Source: Pelosinus fermentans
Lineage (GTDB): Bacteria; Bacillota; Negativicutes; DSM-13327
Reading direction: 5' to 3'
NCBI GenBank assembly: GCA_002434245.1
Contig: DJJR01000060.1
Span: 1 to 16,898, forward strand
Length of the DNA stretch: 16,898 nucleotides
Shown: in pieces, positions 7,642 to 13,909 of the stretch
How positions within the stretch are numbered: position 1 is the first letter of the stretch
How the letters are laid out: each line of letters begins with the position of its first letter
Made by a program: the position numbers and the translations under genes
The notes under the pieces: generated by a model
What the model was told of the DNA's origin: nothing
Seen by the model: only the letters and a program-made list of their open reading frames with translations
Databases searched by the model: none

Positions 7642-7663
7642 TCAATCACTTGCTTCAACTTCT

Positions 7664-7674
7664 TATTATACCAT
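7664..7674 (-). promoter_or_regulatory. Extended -10 promoter of gyrA
   Basis: On the minus strand ATGGTATAATA gives a perfect TATAAT with a TGG extension. Transcription would begin near 7658, giving a leader of about 120 bases. No convincing -35 is seen at 17 bases. The identical 11-mer occurs upstream of ppiB and ftsK in this window. Confidence 0.55.
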
Positions 7675-7816
7675 ATAATTTCCCTATCTTTTTAAAAAAT
7701 CCTTCTAATCCCCTGAATAACAATACAAAAGCTTTATCGTCACCAAAGATTGACCTTCGCCATATATTATTTGGAGATACCTTCTCTGACTACTCTACCT
7801 ATAGGAGGCTATATAT

Positions 7817-8455
7817 ATGACGTTGTGCTATGTATTACTTTTAGGATTTGCTGTAAGTATTGATGGCTTTATTGCTGGTATTTCCTACGGATTAAAAAAT
7901 ATTATTATATCTAAGATTTCTTTATTCATTGTAGGATTAACAACAACATTATGCGTTAGTTTAGCCATGGGAAGTGCTCATATATTAGGAACAATGCTAA
8001 ATACCAAAATAGCAATACTTATAGGTGCATTACTGCTCACCTTCATGGGATTATTCAGTTTATTTCAAGAATATTTTGCTGCAAGAGTTCAACCAGAGTC
8101 TATAAACTCAGAAGTTCCTTCTCCAAATCTAACCTTTTCTGTTGGTCGCCTTGTAATTAATATTATGGCGAAACCAGAAAAAGCAGATGTTGATCATTCT
8201 CAATTTATTAGCTCAGCAGAAGCCATACTTCTTGGATTAGCTCTCGGTATTGACAATATGATAGCGATTTTTGCTGCTGCCTTAGTAAATCCCTTACCAT
8301 TTTATACCCCTATGACCATGGGCTTAATCCAAATCCTAGTTATTACATTTGGAATCTACGCTTCGAAACATTTTCTTTCGGAAGGATTCAAAAAAAAAGT
8401 TCCCTATTTGCCAGGATTGATCTTAATTCTACTGGGTCTTATTCGATTATATTAA
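7817..8455 (+). CDS. ytaF: YtaF-like sporulation membrane protein, MntP-related
   Basis: The 212-residue protein is hydrophobic and built from two similar halves of about three membrane segments each. The halves carry the paired motifs FAVSIDGFIAGISYGL (Asp16) and LGLALGIDNMIAIF (Asp146), separated by a soluble linker. MntP manganese exporters have the same inverted-repeat layout with conserved Asp residues, and the linker stretch INIMAKPEKADVDHS fits the YtaF subgroup. YtaF is named for its link to sporulation in Bacillus; its transported ion, if any, is not established. AGGAGG lies eight bases before the ATG. The gene is divergent from gyrA, with no terminator visible before the PAS kinase downstream, so the two may share a transcript. 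No clear promoter could be assigned in 7680-7800. Confidence 0.85.
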   Translation: MTLCYVLLLGFAVSIDGFIAGISYGLKNIIISKISLFIVGLTTTLCVSLAMGSAHILGTMLNTKIAILIGALLLTFMGLFSLFQEYFAARVQPESINSEVPSPNLTFSVGRLVINIMAKPEKADVDHSQFISSAEAILLGLALGIDNMIAIFAAALVNPLPFYTPMTMGLIQILVITFGIYASKHFLSEGFKKKVPYLPGLILILLGLIRLY

Positions 8456-8483
8456 ATTTTTTTATATTTTATTATGATCTCTA

Positions 8484-8511
8484 AAGGGAATTTACAAATT
8501 TTATAGAATAT
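8484..8511 (+). promoter_or_regulatory. Possible sigma-H-type promoter before the PAS kinase
   Basis: AAGGGAATT (8484-8492) and ATAGAATAT (8503-8511) resemble the Bacillus sigma-H elements RnAGGAwWW and RnnGAATww, with one mismatch in the -35 and a spacer of 10 rather than 11-12. Sigma-H drives early sporulation genes, which would suit a kinase of this type. AT-rich DNA gives such matches by chance, so this is weak. Confidence 0.25.
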
Positions 8512-8559
8512 CTCAATAAGTTAAATATTTCCATTTGTTTGTAGAAAGGATAATAATGT

Positions 8560-10140
8560 ATGGGCACTAATATAACTGTAAAGGAAAACTTTATAACAGA
8601 AATGCCGGACCTGTACACTGAAGTCAATTCTCGGGAAAATCCTCAGCTTCTTCATCTTCAATACCAGCAAATCATACGACAAAATCAGGAAGAGTGTAAG
8701 ACAATGATCGAGAATTTACCCCTTATCGTCGCTCGTGTCAACACGAAAAGCCAACATATTTATATCAATCCTGTTATCTTTCAGGATACTGGACTGTCTC
8801 CCCAAGACTTTATTGGTAAAACTTTTCGTGAAGCTGGCATGCCTCATAACTTTTGCATATTATGGGAAGCTTCCTTCTCCTATGCCTTTAGTACTGGCAG
8901 GGAAGCCTTATTTGAGTCTGACTTCATTAATCAGCAGGGAGAGCATTATTATTACCAATGTAGGATTATACCGGAATACAATCAGGAAGGCACCATTAAG
9001 TCCGCCCTATATACCTTGATGAATATTACAGATCATAAAAAGCTAGAAGCAAAACTATACCGTCAACACCAAGAATTTCAAGCACTAATTGAAAATACAC
9101 CTGATATTATTTCCCGAATTGATAAATCCATGCGTATTACTTTTATTAATTCTTCTATCACTCAGCTAACAGGAATACCAGCCAAAGAATATATCAATAA
9201 GACTTTGCATGAACTTATCAACTGCGATCCAAATACTCTAAATCTTTGGAAAATAAATGTCCAACAGGTTTTTATAACTAAAAAATCCAATGTGTTTGAA
9301 TATGAATATCCAGGTCTAAATGGCATTCGATATTTTCATGCCCGTATCGTACCAGAATTCGGTATTGACGGTTCGGTGGAACGTGCTTTATGTACGTCGC
9401 GAGACATTACGACTTATACAAATTTAACAACCGAAATGGCTCGTCTCGATCGGTTGAATTTAGTAGGGGAAATGGCAGCTAGTATCGGCCATGAAGTACG
9501 AAATCCCATGACCACAGTACGGGGATTTCTCCAAATGATGTCCTTAAAAAAAGAAAACAAAAAAAATAATGTTTTCTTTAATATTATGATTGATGAGCTT
9601 GATCGAGCAAACTCTATTATTTCTGAATTTTTATCTTTAGCGAAAGATAAGTCAGTTCACTTAAAAGAAACCAACTTAAATAGCATCATCAAAGCTCTTA
9701 TGCCTTTAATGCAAGCCAATGCCATTGTTGACAATAAAACAATTCATCACGATTTAGCTATAATTCCGAATTTGCAGCTGGATGAAAAAGAAATTCGTCA
9801 ATTGATACTGAACCTGGTTAACAATGGATTAGATGCAATGGAATCAGGCGGTACAATCTCAATTCAAACCTTTACTTATGATAATACCGTGGCCTTAGCC
9901 ATACAAGACGAAGGTCACGGTATACCAAAGGATATTATGAAAAAAATTGGTACGCCATTTTTCACCACGAAAGAAAAGGGTACTGGACTAGGATTGGCAG
10001 TTTGTTATAGCATTGCCAATCGACATAATGCCACCATACAGCCAATAACCGGTCCCCATGGCACTACTTTTTATATTTTATTTCCCATTAAAAATAAGGC
10101 TGTAGTCAAATATCTAACCCCAAATGCCAATCATCTTTAA
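8560..10140 (+). CDS. Soluble PAS-PAS sensor histidine kinase, sporulation-kinase type
   Basis: The 526-residue protein has no membrane segment or signal peptide. It has two PAS domains (about residues 50-165 and 170-285, each ending in a PAC-like stretch such as ALYTLMNITDHKK and ALCTSRDITTYTN). A HisKA domain follows, with the phospho-acceptor His311 in GEMAASIGHEVRNPMTTVRGF, and then an HATPase domain with the N-box NLVNNGLDAME near residue 418, DEGHGIP and KGTGLGLAV. The His-box resembles that of the Bacillus KinA-KinE kinases that feed Spo0A. No response regulator lies beside it, which also suits a kinase feeding a distant phosphorelay. AAAGGA lies nine bases before the ATG. Its stop codon overlaps that of the convergent permease gene. 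The domain call is firm; the sporulation role is inference. Confidence 0.9.
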   Translation: MGTNITVKENFITEMPDLYTEVNSRENPQLLHLQYQQIIRQNQEECKTMIENLPLIVARVNTKSQHIYINPVIFQDTGLSPQDFIGKTFREAGMPHNFCILWEASFSYAFSTGREALFESDFINQQGEHYYYQCRIIPEYNQEGTIKSALYTLMNITDHKKLEAKLYRQHQEFQALIENTPDIISRIDKSMRITFINSSITQLTGIPAKEYINKTLHELINCDPNTLNLWKINVQQVFITKKSNVFEYEYPGLNGIRYFHARIVPEFGIDGSVERALCTSRDITTYTNLTTEMARLDRLNLVGEMAASIGHEVRNPMTTVRGFLQMMSLKKENKKNNVFFNIMIDELDRANSIISEFLSLAKDKSVHLKETNLNSIIKALMPLMQANAIVDNKTIHHDLAIIPNLQLDEKEIRQLILNLVNNGLDAMESGGTISIQTFTYDNTVALAIQDEGHGIPKDIMKKIGTPFFTTKEKGTGLGLAVCYSIANRHNATIQPITGPHGTTFYILFPIKNKAVVKYLTPNANHL

Positions 10141-10901
10141 CGCAAGACATCCCATAACTGCTTACTAATTAAGACAACTGACATAAATAAAAACAATGGG
10201 CGCACGTAAGCAGCGCCTTTTTTTATGGCTAATCTAGAACCTGCCAATGCACCAAGAATCATGGCGAACCCCATAGGTATAGCATAGTAATAATTAATAG
10301 AGTCAAAATAAACAAAAGTAAACACAGCTGCAATATTACTAGCAAAATTTAAAGCTTTCGAATTACCAGCTGCCATTACAAAATCAAATCCAATCATTAA
10401 AAAGGCAAAAATAAAAAAAGAACCTGCTCCTGGTCCGAAGAAGCCATCATAAAAACCAATGGAAAAAGCAACTATGCCACTCAAGTATGCTGTTCTTTTA
10501 CTCATACCTTCATAGGTTGATACATCTCCCCATTCTTTTTTGGTAAAAGTATAAATAGTAACCACTACTAGCATAACAACTACCAATGGTTTTAAAAATT
10601 GAGACGGTATTTGCTGAACGGCAATAACACCAAATGCCGATCCAATAAAAGAAAGAGGAAATAAATATTTAATAATTTCAAGGTTGATCTTGCCTGACCG
10701 CATAAATGAAATTGTACTCGTAAAACTTCCCATTACACTTGCCATTTTATTAGTGCCTAATGCGATGGTTGGCGGCAATCCCGTAAGCAGTAAAGCCGGT
10801 AAAGATATTAATCCTCCTCCACCGACTACAGAATCAATAAATGCAGCGATAAATCCAGCTCCCATTAAAAATAAAATCATATCCATATTAATATTTTCCA
10901 A
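10137..10901 (-). CDS. TSUP (TauE/SafE) family membrane permease
   Basis: The product is 254 residues from the chosen start, with about eight membrane segments. The two inverted halves carry the family's glycine-rich motifs: FIDSVVGGGGLISLPALLL in the first half and GFYDGFFGPGAGSFF with GNSKALNFASN in the second. The family moves small sulfur or carbon oxyanions such as sulfite, sulfoacetate or thiosulfate, usually outward; the substrate here is unknown. The open frame extends to an ATG at 10988, but that lies inside a palindromic repeat. A TTG at 10901 has a perfect AGGAGG (10912-10917) about ten bases upstream, so I use it; ATG at 10886 is the other option. The gene overlaps the end of the convergent kinase gene by four bases, with no terminator visible between them. 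Confidence 0.85.
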   Translation of the reverse strand: MENINMDMILFLMGAGFIAAFIDSVVGGGGLISLPALLLTGLPPTIALGTNKMASVMGSFTSTISFMRSGKINLEIIKYLFPLSFIGSAFGVIAVQQIPSQFLKPLVVVMLVVVTIYTFTKKEWGDVSTYEGMSKRTAYLSGIVAFSIGFYDGFFGPGAGSFFIFAFLMIGFDFVMAAGNSKALNFASNIAAVFTFVYFDSINYYYAIPMGFAMILGALAGSRLAIKKGAAYVRPLFLFMSVVLISKQLWDVLR

Positions 10902-10964
10902 AATAAATTTACCTCCTAATAAAACCACACTGACAAATTTTTTCAAAAACAATATAAACAATTT

Positions 10965-11048
10965 GAACCACAAAGACGCAAAGGACACAAAGGGTTTTTT
11001 ATGTCTTCCTTTGTGTGCCGCGCAAGCAGCATTGCGCCTTTGTGGTTC
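10965..11048. repeat. Imperfect palindromic intergenic repeat with nested hairpins
   Basis: The outer arms GAACCACAAAGACGC (10965-10979) and GCGCCTTTGTGGTTC (11034-11048) match at 14 of 15 positions as inverse copies. Inside them ACACAAAGG (10985-10993) pairs with CCTTTGTGT (11008-11016), and GCGCAA (11020-11025) pairs with TTGCGC (11032-11037). The left half is itself periodic in CACAAAG. The base composition is richer in G and C than its surroundings. This looks like a dispersed REP- or MITE-like element upstream of the TSUP gene. No transposase or target duplication is visible. Confidence 0.7.
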
Positions 11049-11102
11049 ATAGTATATTATATTTTTTACATGTGAAGCTTATAAATTCTAATACATTATA
11101 TT

Positions 11103-11142
11103 AAAATAAAAAGTGAGATTACATCAATTGATGTTCCCCCAC
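11103..11142 (-). terminator. Rho-independent terminator of ppiB
   Basis: Read on the minus strand, GUGGGG-GA-ACAUC pairs with GAUGU-AA-UCUCAC with two G-U pairs and a two-base internal mismatch, then runs into UUUUUAUUUU. Pairing on the plus strand is poorer because the G-U pairs become A-C, so it acts for the minus-strand ppiB transcript, about 40 bases after its stop. Confidence 0.75.
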
Positions 11143-11181
11143 CTTAAAAACCATATCTGCAATCCGATAGAACATTAGCTT

Positions 11182-11613
11182 CTATTCTTCAATCACTGTA
11201 ACCTTATTCATAACATCACCTTCAGTAATTGAATCAACAACATCCATACCTTCGATTACTTTACCAAACACAGTATGTACACCATCTAAATGAGGCTGTG
11301 GTTCATACACAATGAAAAATTGACTGCCTCCTGTATTAGGTCCACGATGAGCCATGGACAAAGAGCCACGTTCATGAATGCGAGGATTATCTTTGGTTTC
11401 ACAAGGAATTGTATAACCAGGACCACCCGTACCTGTACCATTTGGGCAGCCACCTTGAGCCACAAAACCTTTGATTACACGATGAAACGAAATACCATTA
11501 TAAAAACCTTCTGTAATTAATTTCTCAAAATTAGCTACTGTTTTCGGTGCATCTTTCTCAAATAATTCTATTGTAATTTTACCTTTATCCAATTCGATAA
11601 TTGCCTTTTTCAA
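11182..11613 (-). CDS. ppiB: Cyclophilin-type peptidyl-prolyl cis-trans isomerase
   Basis: The 143-residue single-domain cyclophilin catalyses cis-trans isomerisation of Xaa-Pro bonds during protein folding. There is no signal peptide, so it is cytoplasmic. Active-site residues are visible: Arg45 and Phe50-Gln53 in [13 protein letters not shown], then [15 protein letters not shown] and [12 protein letters not shown] with His113. The position of human CypA Trp121, which governs cyclosporin binding, is His108 here. The start is TTG with GAGGG seven bases upstream. The gene stands alone, with its own extended -10 promoter and terminator, and is divergent from the LysR gene. The length is typical of the short bacterial and archaeal cyclophilins. 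Confidence 0.95.
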   Translation of the reverse strand: MKKAIIELDKGKITIELFEKDAPKTVANFEKLITEGFYNGISFHRVIKGFVAQGGCPNGTGTGGPGYTIPCETKDNPRIHERGSLSMAHRGPNTGGSQFFIVYEPQPHLDGVHTVFGKVIEGMDVVDSITEGDVMNKVTVIEE

Positions 11614-11648
11614 AAAAATTCCCTCACTTTGATCATTTTTTTCTTTAT

Positions 11649-11659
11649 TATTATACCAT
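11649..11659 (-). promoter_or_regulatory. Extended -10 promoter of ppiB
   Basis: The minus strand reads ATGGTATAATA, a perfect TATAAT with a TGG extension, about 36 bases before the TTG start. No good -35 is present. The remainder of the 238-base divergent region up to the LysR start is very AT-rich, with several TATAAT-like strings (for example 11810-11815) but no pairing that I would assign with confidence. Confidence 0.55.
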
Positions 11660-11851
11660 AGTATTATACACTTTTATATTATATTTAATCTGTAAATCAC
11701 GAAATACTTTAAATTTTTTAAATTCTTTGCGTTTTATTACAAGCATTTACTGTTATTTTATATTATAATTATAATATAACCTATTCTTAAAAACTATAGT
11801 ACCCTACAATATAATTTTCTGCACATCTTATAATAAAAAGGAGATCGAAAG

Positions 11852-12751
11852 ATGGATGTACGCCATTTAACTTATTTTATCGAAGTAGCCAGGCACCGTA
11901 GTTTTACCAAAGCAGCTCGTTCATTACACATAACACAGCCGTCAATTAGTAAGATGATTAAAATTTTGGAAGATGAATTAGGAACAACCTTATTTTATCG
12001 CTCCGCAAAACAAATAGAGTTAACCGATGCGGGCAGAGCTGTTCTCCACCAATCCCAACAAATTGTAACCTCTTTTCAAAACCTAACATCAGAATTAGCC
12101 GATGTAATTAACTTAAAAAAGGGTACTCTTGTAATCGGATTGCCTCCAATGGTCGGTGCCAGGTTTTTCCCCAAGATCATTGCTGATTATACGAGGCTAT
12201 ATCCTCAAATCTCTCTGAGTCTAATTGAAGTAGGTTCCAAAAAAGTAGAAGATGGAGTAGAAGATGGCAGCCTGGATATTGGTATGGTGGCATTACCCGT
12301 TAATGAGAATAACTTTGAAATGTTTCCTTTCGTCAAAGAGCCTCTGATGCTCATCGTTCATCCTGATCACGAATTAGCAAATCGATCCAATGTGGAGCTT
12401 ACTGAATTAAAAAATGAATCCTTTATCCTATTACGGGAAGATTTTACTCTTCATGGTCGTATCGTAAATCGCTGTATTCAAAGTGGCTTTGATCCTAAAA
12501 TTATCTGTGAAAGCTCCCAATGGGACTTTATTTCTGAAATGGTTGCGATTAATTTAGGGATTGCCATATTACCACGAACGATTTGCAAGGAACTTGACCC
12601 TGCCAAAATCAAAACCGTATCTTTAGCAGAACCCATGGTACCTTGGCATCTGGGAATGATCTGGAAAAAAGATCGCTATTTATCCTTTGCCAGCCGCTCC
12701 TGGCTAAAATTAACCAGTCAGTATTTCGGTATTAAATTAGATTTGCCTTAA
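11852..12751 (+). CDS. LysR-family transcriptional regulator
   Basis: The 299-residue protein has the usual LysR layout: an N-terminal winged helix-turn-helix at about residues 1-60 (HLTYFIEVARHRSFTKAA, THE stretch ITQPSISKMIKILEDELG, then LFYR and LTDAG), a linker helix, and a substrate-binding-like effector domain at about 90-295. LysR proteins bind T-N11-A sites and usually control a divergent gene. The divergent gene here is ppiB, a housekeeping gene, so the target may be elsewhere. By eye the effector domain resembles the B. subtilis YwbI/CidR and AlsR side of the family, but no cid or als genes are present. AGGAG sits eight bases before the ATG. The gene ends before a strong terminator. 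Confidence 0.92.
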   Translation: MDVRHLTYFIEVARHRSFTKAARSLHITQPSISKMIKILEDELGTTLFYRSAKQIELTDAGRAVLHQSQQIVTSFQNLTSELADVINLKKGTLVIGLPPMVGARFFPKIIADYTRLYPQISLSLIEVGSKKVEDGVEDGSLDIGMVALPVNENNFEMFPFVKEPLMLIVHPDHELANRSNVELTELKNESFILLREDFTLHGRIVNRCIQSGFDPKIICESSQWDFISEMVAINLGIAILPRTICKELDPAKIKTVSLAEPMVPWHLGMIWKKDRYLSFASRSWLKLTSQYFGIKLDLP

Positions 12752-12818
12752 TATAGGGCAAACCTATATATAAATTTTATAAACGAAAATCGTACCTTGT
12801 GATAAGGTGCGATTTTTT
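12751..12818 (+). terminator. Terminator after the LysR gene, possibly bidirectional
   Basis: The main hairpin is AAAATCGTACCTT (12786-12798) with AAGGTGCGATTTT (12804-12816), one G-U pair and a five-base loop, followed by a run of seven Ts. On the minus strand the same stem ends in a weaker TTTTCGTTT and could serve corA. A smaller hairpin, ATATAGG with CCTATAT, at 12751-12769 overlaps the stop codon and lacks a T-run. Confidence 0.85.
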
Positions 12819-12833
12819 TGAGTTATAAAGGAT

Positions 12834-13895
12834 TTACATCCATTTCTTTCTGCGAAAATATACGATCATACATCCGCTAATAAAGGCCATAAATAATAAA
12901 ATCGCCGGATAGCCCCACTTCCATTCCAGCTCTGGCATATATTTAAAATTCATCCCATATAAACCTACAATAAAAGTGAGGGGAATAAAAATGGTAGCGA
13001 TAATTGTTAATACCTTCATGACTTCATTCGTTTTAAAACTTACATTGGAAAGATAAAGATCAAGCATTCCCGTAACCATATCCCGATACATTTCAATACT
13101 ATCAATTACTTGTATCATGTGGTCATACACATCTCTGATATAAATAAGAGTGTCTTTTGTAAATAAAGCAGAATCTCCCCGAGACAAAGCATTTATAATT
13201 TCTCGCAGAGGCCAGACGGCTTTTCGTACAAATAACATCTCATTTTTTAAGGTATGTATTTCTTTTATAACCTTAGGCTGAGGATGTACAATAATCTTAT
13301 TTTCTAATACTTCAATTTTATCTCCTAAATATTCAAGAGCAACATAGTAATTATCTACAATACAATCGAGTAAGGCATAGGCAAGATAATCTACACCTTT
13401 ACTTCTTATTTTACCGGTAGCACTTTTCATTCGTTCTCGAATCTTTGCAAATGTATCATTATCATTTTCTTGAAACGACAATATATAGTTACTGCCTACA
13501 ATCAAGCTAACTTGCTCAAAGTCGATATTCTTATTATCATAGCAATGAATCATTTTGACAATAATATATACATATTCTTTGTTATCCTCTATTTTAGGAC
13601 GTTGGTTGGTGTTAACGATATCTTCTAATACTAAAGAATGTATCTGAAATGCAGCTCCAATTTTTTCAATCATGCTCACAACATGAATACCGCTGATATG
13701 TATCCAGCACTTTTCCGATGTACTCTTATATTCTAATAATTCATCAACTTTATCAAATTCTTTCTCATCCCAATGCTCACTACTATAACACAGCATTCTT
13801 ATTTTTACTTTCTCACTACGAGTTGAGCCGATATGCAAAATAGTACCAGGAGGAAGACCTACTTTTTTAGTAATCTGCTTATATTGACCTGGCAA
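12834..13895 (-). CDS. corA: CorA-family Mg2+/Co2+ transport protein
   Basis: The protein is about 353 residues with the CorA architecture: a large cytoplasmic alpha/beta and helical N-terminal domain, then two C-terminal membrane helices. The pore signature Gly-Met-Asn is at about residues 314-316 in FIVGLYGMNFKYMPELEWKWGYP, and the tail is basic (YFRRKKWM). CorA pentamers let Mg2+ (also Co2+ or Ni2+) into the cell. The frame can start at GTG 13904, but the only good ribosome site, GAGGTGG, overlaps that codon and is well placed six bases before TTG at 13895, which I chose. Either start lies within about 15 bases of the ftsK stop, so translation is probably coupled to ftsK. No terminator separates the two. 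A MgtE-type transporter is excluded by the GMN motif. Confidence 0.93.
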   Translation of the reverse strand: MPGQYKQITKKVGLPPGTILHIGSTRSEKVKIRMLCYSSEHWDEKEFDKVDELLEYKSTSEKCWIHISGIHVVSMIEKIGAAFQIHSLVLEDIVNTNQRPKIEDNKEYVYIIVKMIHCYDNKNIDFEQVSLIVGSNYILSFQENDNDTFAKIRERMKSATGKIRSKGVDYLAYALLDCIVDNYYVALEYLGDKIEVLENKIIVHPQPKVIKEIHTLKNEMLFVRKAVWPLREIINALSRGDSALFTKDTLIYIRDVYDHMIQVIDSIEMYRDMVTGMLDLYLSNVSFKTNEVMKVLTIIATIFIPLTFIVGLYGMNFKYMPELEWKWGYPAILLFMAFISGCMIVYFRRKKWM

Positions 13896-13909
13896 ATCTA
13901 CCACCTCAT

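Noticed and set aside
7640..7645. TTGACA on the minus strand in the gyrA leader as a second gyrA promoter
   Set aside because: The hexamer 17 bases downstream is GTGAGT, not a -10, and the TTGACA overlaps the arm of the inverted repeat.
10902..10988. A longer TSUP start at ATG 10988
   Set aside because: The extension lies partly in the palindromic repeat and has no ribosome site, and the internal TTG at 10901 has a perfect AGGAGG at proper spacing.
10684..11052. A 122-residue plus-strand open frame
   Set aside because: It is antisense to the TSUP gene and runs into the palindromic repeat. It has a Pro/Asn-rich, non-protein-like composition and no ribosome site.
12751..12769. A hairpin overlapping the LysR stop codon as the main terminator
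   Set aside because: The stem is short and AT-rich with no T-run. The stronger hairpin at 12786-12816 follows directly.
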